A DNA stretch of 64,000 nt, taken from contig CANKXX010000002.1 in NCBI GenBank assembly GCA_947487835.1, positions 1 to 64,000 on the forward strand, given 5' to 3'. This document shows, one piece after another, positions 57,967 through 64,000 of this stretch. Below the pieces are notes generated by a model. The model had not been told where the DNA came from, ran no database searches, and saw only the letters and a list, made by a program, of their open reading frames with translations. The position numbers and the translations under genes were made by a program. Within the stretch, counting starts at the first letter, position 1; every line of letters starts with the position of its first letter. The DNA is from an uncultured Microbacteriaceae bacterium. Its GTDB lineage: Bacteria > Actinomycetota > Actinomycetes > Actinomycetales > Microbacteriaceae.

Positions 57967-60464
57967 CAGGTCTTCGCCCCTCGGAAGCTTCGCGTGACTC
58001 GCGGGGTGTAGCTGTCCGGCTCCTTGCCGCCCGCGCTCGAGTTGCGTTGCTTCGGCACCACGGTCAGCCCTGCGCCGACGAAGTCGTAGAAGCTCCGCCG
58101 TGGCGCATACGCCGTGGTCCGGCCGGCCGAGTTCCACTGCCCGAGCACGGTGGGCGCCGTGTGGTCGAGGGTCGGCATCTCCTGCGGGTCGTTCAGCTTC
58201 CACCAGTGGTCGCCGCGGGACGACAGCCCGCCGCGCCACTCCCAGTAGACGACCCCCTCCTCGGTGCGGAAACTGCCGATCTCGGCCATCATCCTCGCCT
58301 TCGTGCCGGCCGAGTAGTCGTGCGGGTAGAAGTACGAGCGGGTGGCCTTGCCCCGGTACTGCGACTTCAGCACCAGCTGTCCAGCGTCCAGCTCGACATA
58401 GTCGAGGTCCCAGTCCCCGACGGGCCGGTTCGCCTTCAGTACGGACGATTCCGTGGTGGCGCGGCGGGCGGTCCCCTCGAGTTCCGTGAACACCGTGGCG
58501 CCCAGGGCGAAGTCGCCTTTCTCGTACCACTCGCGGGCTCGTTCGAGGTCGCTCTCCAGCTTCTGCACCCGCTTCCACAGCGCCCCGGAAGCGCTCTGGT
58601 GGGTGAGCGCCGCGTTCCGGTACGCCGCCAGATCCGCGCTGCTGCCCGCCTCACGGACCTGGTCGTCGGCGTACAGCTTCTCCGTCCGAATCGGATCGAC
58701 GGCCTCGTCGAAGGCCGTGTACGCCCTGTGCATCGCCTCCTTCAGCTTCGCGTAGTCGGCGTCCGCCGGTTCGACCGCGGGCGGGATCGCGAATCCTTGC
58801 GCTCCGTCGTCGATCGCGTCACCGAGAGCGTCGGCGTTCGCGGCGACGGAGTCGTACCCGGACTGGGCCTGATTGCGGGTCGTCCCGTCCTGGGCGTTGG
58901 CGGGTGCGCCGAGAGCGTCCGTCTTGGCCCGGAGCTCGGCCACCGACTTCGTCGCGTCGTCGAGCTTGCCTCCGCGTTCCTCGAGTTGCTGCACCGGGGT
59001 GGCGGCGGGCCGGACGCTCGCGATGGCGGGCGGGGCTGCCGCAGCGGCTCCCGGCGCTGAGGAGGCTGCGGCCGGGGTGGCGGCCGTGGCCGCCTTCCGC
59101 GCTCGAGCGAGCAGCCGTTGGTTGGCCTTCTTCTCCCGCTCGGCGGTGCGCTGGGCGGAGGAGATCCCCGCCAGGGCCCCGGCCTTGGCGGCGGACACGG
59201 CACCCTGGTCGGAGTTGCGGCGCTGGGTGCCGGGGCCGACGGGATCGTCCTTCAGGCTGCCGGCCTGCTGTGCTGCCTCGACGTCGCGCAACAGCTTGTC
59301 CATTCCGAAGCCCTCGGTCTCAGGCATCGATCCGGTGGATCCGCCGGCCGAGATCTCGAAGCGCTGCGCCAGGTTCCAGGCGTAGCTGCGACTGAAGAGC
59401 GGCCAGTCCTTGCGGTACTCCTTGCGCCAGCGCCACTTCGACAGGTCCGGCACCACCCATCCGACGATGGGCCAGCTCTGAACCCTGTGTGTCAGGTCGG
59501 TCACGACAGGTATCTCGGGCAGCCGGAGCTCGACCTTCACCCCGGCGAAGGCGTTGACGCTGAAGGCAAGATTCAGCGCGGCTGAGAAGTCCAGCACGGC
59601 GGTGAGGGTGATCACACCGTCGGTGTACGTGGCTGTGACGAAGGTGTCGATGGTGGTTCTCGCGGACGCATCAGCAGAGGTGTTCAGGCCACCGAATGCA
59701 CCCGCGGACAGGAGCCCGCCGAAGACGCCCAGTTCCGCCTCGAGCCTCGATTCCGCCCGCGCCCGGGCGGACGCGTTCGCGCTGAAGCTGGCCATGCCGT
59801 CGGCGCCGAAGCGACCGTTCGGTTTCGTGTCCCACGGCCTGTCGAGAGTGACCGGGGGTGGCATGCCCGGCAGAGGGGGGATCCACTTCAGCGGGTTGCG
59901 GATGGACCGCATCCGCTCGGCCTCGCGGCCCGTCACGTACGCTTGGATGTCGTGCAGCCTGCCCGGCCCCCAGACCAAGCCCGCCGAGCTGTTGGCTTCG
60001 GCGGAACCCTCGAGCTTGTAGCTGACCGGGATGCCGTCGACGATGAACGATCCGCCCAGGAGCGGCACGAACCTGGGCTTCACCGGCTCCCAGGTCTTGG
60101 ACTTCGTCTGCATGCCGAACAGGTCGATGTCGGACGGGCGGTAGGTGAAGGTGTCCAGGCTCATGATCATCGGCGGGCGCTGCTGGTTCCGCATCGGCTG
60201 ACGTTGAACCGGTAGCGGATTCCCGGACACAGCCGGCGGGCTGGTGCTCGGCTGTCCGCTCGGCTCGCTCCGCTGCTGACTCATCAGCGTCGCGACTGCG
60301 CGATTGCCGGCCGCTCCCTGCAGGCCCAGAAGCCAGTTCGATGGGCCGCCGGAGGCAACCGGACGCGCCTGCTGCCGGGGTGGGAGCGTCGACGCGACCT
60401 TCGAGGACGGGCCGTCGCCTGCCCGGGAAGTGCGAGCTACTTCGATCGACCTGCTCGGCCCCAT
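57966..60464 (-). CDS. putative eCIS or polymorphic-toxin effector with HNH-like C-terminus
   Basis: This is an 832-residue modular protein. Residues 48-61 read LQGAAGNRAVATLM, close to the LQxxAGNxAVxxL motif at the start of proteins loaded into extracellular contractile injection systems. A long middle region contains Ala-rich coiled-coil-like helices (about 480-700). The C-terminal 68 residues hold DH (767-768), QWN (776-778) and NSSAGG (808-813), an arrangement like HNH nuclease toxins. There is no signal peptide. The ATG at 60464 is poorly supported, since GGAGGG touches it, so the true start may lie nearby. No injection-apparatus genes are in the window. Confidence 0.7.
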   Translation of the reverse strand: MGPSRSIEVARTSRAGDGPSSKVASTLPPRQQARPVASGGPSNWLLGLQGAAGNRAVATLMSQQRSEPSGQPSTSPPAVSGNPLPVQRQPMRNQQRPPMIMSLDTFTYRPSDIDLFGMQTKSKTWEPVKPRFVPLLGGSFIVDGIPVSYKLEGSAEANSSAGLVWGPGRLHDIQAYVTGREAERMRSIRNPLKWIPPLPGMPPPVTLDRPWDTKPNGRFGADGMASFSANASARARAESRLEAELGVFGGLLSAGAFGGLNTSADASARTTIDTFVTATYTDGVITLTAVLDFSAALNLAFSVNAFAGVKVELRLPEIPVVTDLTHRVQSWPIVGWVVPDLSKWRWRKEYRKDWPLFSRSYAWNLAQRFEISAGGSTGSMPETEGFGMDKLLRDVEAAQQAGSLKDDPVGPGTQRRNSDQGAVSAAKAGALAGISSAQRTAEREKKANQRLLARARKAATAATPAAASSAPGAAAAAPPAIASVRPAATPVQQLEERGGKLDDATKSVAELRAKTDALGAPANAQDGTTRNQAQSGYDSVAANADALGDAIDDGAQGFAIPPAVEPADADYAKLKEAMHRAYTAFDEAVDPIRTEKLYADDQVREAGSSADLAAYRNAALTHQSASGALWKRVQKLESDLERAREWYEKGDFALGATVFTELEGTARRATTESSVLKANRPVGDWDLDYVELDAGQLVLKSQYRGKATRSYFYPHDYSAGTKARMMAEIGSFRTEEGVVYWEWRGGLSSRGDHWWKLNDPQEMPTLDHTAPTVLGQWNSAGRTTAYAPRRSFYDFVGAGLTVVPKQRNSSAGGKEPDSYTPRVTRSFRGAKT

Positions 60465-60570
60465 CCCTCCATGATCGTCCCCCTGGCTTCCCAGCCGCAG
60501 GTCTCACAGTTGCGCGATCGGGCGTCGGTCGGTGCCCGATGGTGCAAGAGCTTTTCCGACTTCTCGACGT

Positions 60571-60576
60571 TGTCAA
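60571..60576 (-). promoter_or_regulatory. -35-like hexamer upstream of the toxin-like gene
   Basis: A perfect TTGACA lies about 105 nt before the start on the minus strand. No TANNNT box at 16-18 bp spacing was found, so the promoter is doubtful. Confidence 0.25.
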
Positions 60577-60631
60577 GCGGTGGTCGAGGGACCTCGGTCT
60601 CCTGATCGTGGTGAGACCGCCGGGCCGGACG

Positions 60632-61069
60632 TCAGTTCTTCGTGAGCGCCTCGGCGAGCATCACGATGATGCCGCTCGGACCGCGCACGTAGGTGAGCTT
60701 GTAGAGGTCCTGGTAGGTGGCCACGCTCCGGAGCGGGTAGCACCCGTGCTTCGCAGCGACCTCGAGTGCCGCGTCGATGTCGTCGACGGAGAACGCGACT
60801 CGGTGCATGCCGATCTCATTCGGGAGCGTGGGCTCGGTCTCGATCGCCTCGGGGTGGATGTACTCGAACAGCTCGAGCTGGCCGTGCCCGTCCGGTGTCT
60901 GCAACATCGCGATCCGGGCGTGGTTGCCGTCGAGGCCGACGGCCGTGTCGGTCCACTCGCCGCTGACCGTGTCGCGGCCGATCACTGTAAGGCCGAGGTC
61001 GGTGAAGAAGGCGATCGTCGCCTCGAGGTCGCGGACGGCGATGCCGACGTTCTCCAACTTGATGGCCAT
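60632..61069 (-). CDS. VOC (glyoxalase-like) protein
   Basis: This 145-residue vicinal-oxygen-chelate protein has KLENVGIAVRDLEATIAFFTDLGL at the start of module one and MHRVAFSVDDIDAALEVAAKHG at the start of module two, ending LTYVRGPSGIIVMLAE with the metal-ligand Glu. ATG 61069 (MAIKLENVG) is chosen because TAGCAT lies 7 nt before it. ATG 61078 is an alternative. The substrate is unknown. Confidence 0.85.
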   Translation of the reverse strand: MAIKLENVGIAVRDLEATIAFFTDLGLTVIGRDTVSGEWTDTAVGLDGNHARIAMLQTPDGHGQLELFEYIHPEAIETEPTLPNEIGMHRVAFSVDDIDAALEVAAKHGCYPLRSVATYQDLYKLTYVRGPSGIIVMLAEALTKN

Positions 61070-61076
61070 GCGCTGC

Positions 61077-61082
61077 ATGCTA
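61077..61082 (-). promoter_or_regulatory. -10 element, probably leaderless (VOC gene)
   Basis: TAGCAT on the minus strand lies 7 nt before ATG 61069. Confidence 0.45.
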
Positions 61083-61205
61083 CTGCGGGCGCGCGGCGCG
61101 CCCCCAGCGTCCACCCGTACCCGCTCTTGCGCGCCGACGTCTCGCGGGCCTGTGTGTCGAGCGCATGCACGCGCAGGGGTGAAGGCGCGCTCACGGACGG
61201 CATCA

Positions 61206-61280
61206 CGGTCGCTGAGCCTGTCGAAGCGACGTAACGGGATCACGGAAACAGATCACGGTCGCTGAGCCTGTCGAAGCGAT
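61206..61280. repeat. two dispersed elements, GTCGCT variant
   Basis: Copies at 61206-61231 and 61256-61280 have arms GTCGCT/AGCGAC and GTCGCT/AGCGAT, spaced 50 bp. They carry the G-C exchange relative to the GTCCCT/AGGGAC copies, and the change is compensated in both arms. Confidence 0.9.
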
Positions 61281-61302
61281 GGAACGCTCCTCGGGTCGCG
61301 GC

Positions 61303-62694
61303 CTAGAACGGTGGCTCGTCCGGGATCACCGCCGTCGCTCGAGCCGCCCGCGCGTCCGGCTTTGGCGTCGCGATCTGCGTCGCGGGTTCCGTCTCGTACT
61401 CTCGCCCGCTCGGCGCGAGCCACCGTACTCTGCCGTCGCCGGCGGAGGTGGAGGACCACCCGGTGTGGTGCTTGACCCGGTGATGCGACCGGCACAGGTG
61501 CACGAGGTTGCCGTAGTCCGTGCCGCCGCCGTACTGCCAGTCGGTGACGTGGTCCACGTCTGTTCTGGCGGCGTTCCGGTTGCAGCCGGGGAAGCGGCAG
61601 GTCTCGTCCCGCACTCGGAGCCAGGTGCGCAGGTCCTTCGGCACCGCGTACCGGTCCCGCCCGACGGAGAGCACCGCTCCGGTCTCGGGGTGGGTGAGGA
61701 TACGGGTGAAGCTCGGCGCCCGGGCCGCGATCCGCCGGGCGGTGTACGCGTCGATCGGCCCGTAGCCCTCGAGCGAGCCCGGCTCCTCCGAGCGGCCCAG
61801 CAGGGTGAGTACTGGGACCGTGACGAGCACCCGCGGCCGGATGCCAACCCCGATCGGCGCGTCGATGCGTCGCGTCGTCCTGTCCTCCACAGGTTCCGCG
61901 TTACCGGCGACTGCGCTGGTGGATGCCGCGGTGGTGATGCCGTCAACAAGCAAGTCGGTGAACGCGTCCGCCATCAACTGCGTCCGCGTCCTGTCCTCCC
62001 CAGGTTCGCCCTTGAGGCCCTCGGCGATGTCGCGCAGCCGGTTCGCGATGCCCGCTACTTCCGGTGCGGGGAGGTAGGCGTTGAGCCACGCCATGCCGTC
62101 CTTGGCGGGGCAGGTCTCAATGTGCCGATCGGTAACCGAAGCGGTGTGCCGCTCCTGAATGGACTCGGGGTGCAGGCGTTCCCGCAACTCCCGGGTCACC
62201 CGGTCGAGCTTCGGGACGGTGAGGTGCTCCGCCTTCGGCAGCGCCGCCTCCTCGAGAGCCGTCACACCTGCAGGGGGAAGGGCGGTGGTGTGGTCGATGA
62301 GGACCTGCGCGTGGCGGTAGCCGATCCGCCCCTGCCGCAGTGCCTCCTGTGTTGCGGGGAGGTCGTGCATGAGCGCCTCGCTCTCGGCGATCAGCCGCTC
62401 TGCCGCCCGCTCCGAGACGCGCAGGGCGCAGGCGACCTCGGTGGTCAGGACCCGCCTTCCGGCGATCTTCGGGGACCAGCGCGGGCCTCCCGTGCTGGGT
62501 ACGGAGAGGTCGCTGGACTCGGTCCAGAGCCGCGCGCGGTCGACGGCCTCGGCGCGGAGGGAGTGGCCGAGGCGGATCATCCGCTCGGCAGCGGTGACGG
62601 CGTCGATCATCGCGAGGAACGTGTCCGTGGCCGCGTTCGGCGGTGGAGGTCCGTCGGGCGGGAGCGGGTCAGGTGCGGGGTGTCGTTCGGTCAT
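61303..62694 (-). CDS. DUF222 / HNH endonuclease signature protein
   Basis: This 463-residue member of the actinobacterial DUF222 family (13E12-like) has an N-terminal helical DUF222 region. A C-terminal HNH motif follows: CRFPGCN, TDVDHVTDWQYGG, NLVHLCRSHHRVKH. Such genes occur in many copies per genome and may be mobile or involved in DNA processing, but their function is not established. ATG 62694 (MTERHP) is the likely start. GGAGG lies only one base before it. Confidence 0.85.
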   Translation of the reverse strand: MTERHPAPDPLPPDGPPPPNAATDTFLAMIDAVTAAERMIRLGHSLRAEAVDRARLWTESSDLSVPSTGGPRWSPKIAGRRVLTTEVACALRVSERAAERLIAESEALMHDLPATQEALRQGRIGYRHAQVLIDHTTALPPAGVTALEEAALPKAEHLTVPKLDRVTRELRERLHPESIQERHTASVTDRHIETCPAKDGMAWLNAYLPAPEVAGIANRLRDIAEGLKGEPGEDRTRTQLMADAFTDLLVDGITTAASTSAVAGNAEPVEDRTTRRIDAPIGVGIRPRVLVTVPVLTLLGRSEEPGSLEGYGPIDAYTARRIAARAPSFTRILTHPETGAVLSVGRDRYAVPKDLRTWLRVRDETCRFPGCNRNAARTDVDHVTDWQYGGGTDYGNLVHLCRSHHRVKHHTGWSSTSAGDGRVRWLAPSGREYETEPATQIATPKPDARAARATAVIPDEPPF

Positions 62695-62775
62695 GCCTCC
62701 AGGGAAAACCCGGCCACCGACACCGAGTCCGCTGTTCCTGTGGAGAAGGTGGCGAAATAGGAAGGGACCGTGTTC

Positions 62776-62880
62776 TGTCCCTTCGACAGGCTCAGGGACC
62801 GTAGGGGGACCGAGCCCGCGGGCCACTTAGCGCGGACTCTGCGACGCGCCCTCCCGGTCGCTGAGCTTGTCGAAGCGACG
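62776..62880. repeat. two dispersed elements in opposite orientation
   Basis: An inverted copy with GTCCCT-type arms (62776-62801) and a GTCGCT/AGCGAC copy (62855-62880) lie between divergently transcribed genes. Neither gene ends here, so a terminator role does not explain these two copies. Confidence 0.88.
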
Positions 62881-62952
62881 GAAGCAGAGGCTGGAAGACG
62901 CGCCCCTCACATCTCCTCCACAGGCGCGGGCGCACCGGGCGCCGCGCGTCCG

Positions 62953-62958
62953 TACGGT
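62953..62958 (+). promoter_or_regulatory. -10 element, probably leaderless (dienelactone hydrolase)
   Basis: TACGGT lies 7 nt before ATG 62966. Confidence 0.45.
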
Positions 62959-62965
62959 CGGGAGC

Positions 62966-63763
62966 ATGACCGACACGTTCTCCCCGGCCCACAACAAGCT
63001 GCTCAACACGGTTCCGCTGCGCGCAGCATCCCGCATCGTTACCTCCGAGGTGCCCTACGAGCACGACGGCGCCGCGATGGAGGGCTACCTCGCGCTGGAC
63101 GAGTCGCGCGAGGGCCGGCGGCCGGGCGTCCTGATCCTGCACGACTGGGGCGGTCTCGCCGACTACACGCGCGTCCGGGCGCAGATGCTCGCCCGCCTCG
63201 GCTACGTCGCGTTCGCCGCGGACATCTACGGCACCGGCATCCGGCCCGAGGGCGACGAGGCGCCGAAGGAGGCGGGCAAGTACTACTCGAACCTCGAGCT
63301 CCTTCGTTCCCGAGTGACCGCCGGCTATCGCGAGCTGCAGGCGAACCCGGGGGTGGACCCCGAGCAGATCGTCGTGATCGGCTACTGCTTCGGGGGATCC
63401 GCGGCGCTCGAGTTCTCCCGCACCGGCGCCGACGTGAGGGGCGTCGTGTCCTTCCACGGCGGGTTGATTGCTCACGACCCGAGCGATGCCGACGCCATCC
63501 GCGCGTCTCTGTTGATCCTCACCGGAGGGTCGGATCCGGTCGTGCCGGACGAGGCGGTCGTCGCCTTCGAGAACGAGCTGCGCGGGGCTGCGCACGTGGA
63601 CTGGGAGGTCGTCACCTACAGTGGCGCCCCGCACGCGTTCACGCTTCCCGAGACCGACTACTACCGGCCGCTCGCGGACGCGCGCAGCTGGCGCCGATTC
63701 GTCGACTTCCTCGAGGAGGTCACGGCCGAGCGGCCGGGCGCAGACCCGGATCCGGGGGAGTAA
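62966..63763 (+). CDS. dienelactone hydrolase family protein
   Basis: This 265-residue alpha/beta hydrolase has the Cys nucleophile in GYCFGG, the acid in GGSDPVVP and His in GAPHAFT, the triad of dienelactone hydrolases. LILHDWGGLADYTRVRAQMLARLGYVAFAADIYG is the family's N-terminal block. ATG 62966 is preferred over an in-frame upstream ATG at 62867 because the longer form adds a basic stretch overlapping the repeat element. The natural substrate is unknown. Confidence 0.88.
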   Translation: MTDTFSPAHNKLLNTVPLRAASRIVTSEVPYEHDGAAMEGYLALDESREGRRPGVLILHDWGGLADYTRVRAQMLARLGYVAFAADIYGTGIRPEGDEAPKEAGKYYSNLELLRSRVTAGYRELQANPGVDPEQIVVIGYCFGGSAALEFSRTGADVRGVVSFHGGLIAHDPSDADAIRASLLILTGGSDPVVPDEAVVAFENELRGAAHVDWEVVTYSGAPHAFTLPETDYYRPLADARSWRRFVDFLEEVTAERPGADPDPGE

Positions 63764-63833
63764 GCCCCGCCTCGGGCCGTGCGCGAGGGACCGTGCGTAT
63801 CCGCTACTATGGACAAGTTGCCCGAGAGGGTAG

Positions 63834-63898
<65 letters not shown>

Positions 63899-63907
<9 letters not shown>

Positions 63908-64000
63908 CAAAAGTCCTGATGAACTTCGGTTTATCGGGACTATTCTCGTCGGTGGGTCATCTTCTAGCCCTGAAAAGGCTTCCCCCAGCGCTTCCCCCAG
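63899..64000 (-). CDS. possible C-terminal end of an integrase, partial
   Basis: On the minus strand an open frame enters from the right edge (LGEALGEAFSGLEDDPPT..., 33 residues) and stops at TGA 63901-63899, inside the tRNA-Pro T-arm/acceptor. Integrases of elements inserted in tRNA genes often end this way. Only 102 bases are visible, and no catalytic residue is seen, so the call is tentative. Confidence 0.35.
63912..63941 (+). terminator. hairpin after tRNA-Pro
   Basis: AGTCCTGAT (63912-63920) pairs with ATCGGGACT (63933-63941) with one G-T pair and a 12-nt loop, followed by ATTCTC. It fits a tRNA terminator 4 nt after the gene. Confidence 0.65.

Noticed and set aside
60341-61234. Plus-strand 297-codon frame opposite the VOC gene
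   Set aside because: No domain, and it runs through a repeat element. The VOC fold is clear on the minus strand.

Overview
The window looks like chromosomal DNA of a high-GC actinobacterium, most likely of the family Microbacteriaceae. The evidence is the very high GC at third codon positions, the gene order xerD-parA-scpA-scpB-rluB-tyrA-cmk-der, many GTG starts, sortase and DUF222/HNH proteins typical of actinobacteria, and a dispersed GTCCCTGAGC..GTCGAAGGGAC element at gene ends. No genus is named because only the sequence was available.

Layout. 1-190: the 3' end of a 5S rRNA gene and two hairpins, the end of an rRNA operon. 262-5982: a GH29 fucosidase, a sortase-anchored surface protein, a DarT-like ADP-ribosyltransferase and a luciferase-like flavin oxidoreductase. 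5983-8594: an AT-richer island with one large ATPase carrying a zinc ribbon and a winged helix, probably horizontally acquired. 8595-20155: M18 aminopeptidase, Eis-like acetyltransferase, SbcCD and a large RecB-like nuclease-helicase. 20191-26246: a TetR-controlled DHA2 exporter and small metabolic or unknown genes. 26372-36702: a peptide ABC transporter split over two divergent transcription units, with an M19 dipeptidase, an M24-fold hydrolase lacking several metal ligands, an alpha/beta hydrolase and a double Lrp/AsnC regulator. 36739-40266: argF, argH, a small membrane protein and a 3-methyladenine DNA glycosylase. 40324-47747: a SatD pair, tyrS, a small kinase, a VOC protein, pyrG, a NUDIX hydrolase and xerD. 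48074-55554: the tightly overlapping parA-scpA-scpB-rluB-tyrA-cmk-der operon. 55656-63763: a GIY-YIG protein, a NUDIX-NYN fusion, a two-gene module that looks like an HNH nuclease toxin of the contractile-injection or polymorphic-toxin type with a possible immunity partner, a VOC protein, a DUF222-HNH protein and a dienelactone hydrolase. 63834-64000: tRNA-Pro(GGG), with what may be the last codons of an integrase read back into its 3' end.

The most interesting parts are the toxin-like pair at 57328-60464, the island ATPase at 6268-8379, the peptide or amidino-compound catabolic module at 26372-36702, the NUDIX-NYN fusion at 56342-57253, and phased operator repeats in front of SatD. A TANNNT motif 6-8 nt before the start codon recurs at eleven genes and suggests that leaderless transcription is common here. 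It was also used to choose several starts.
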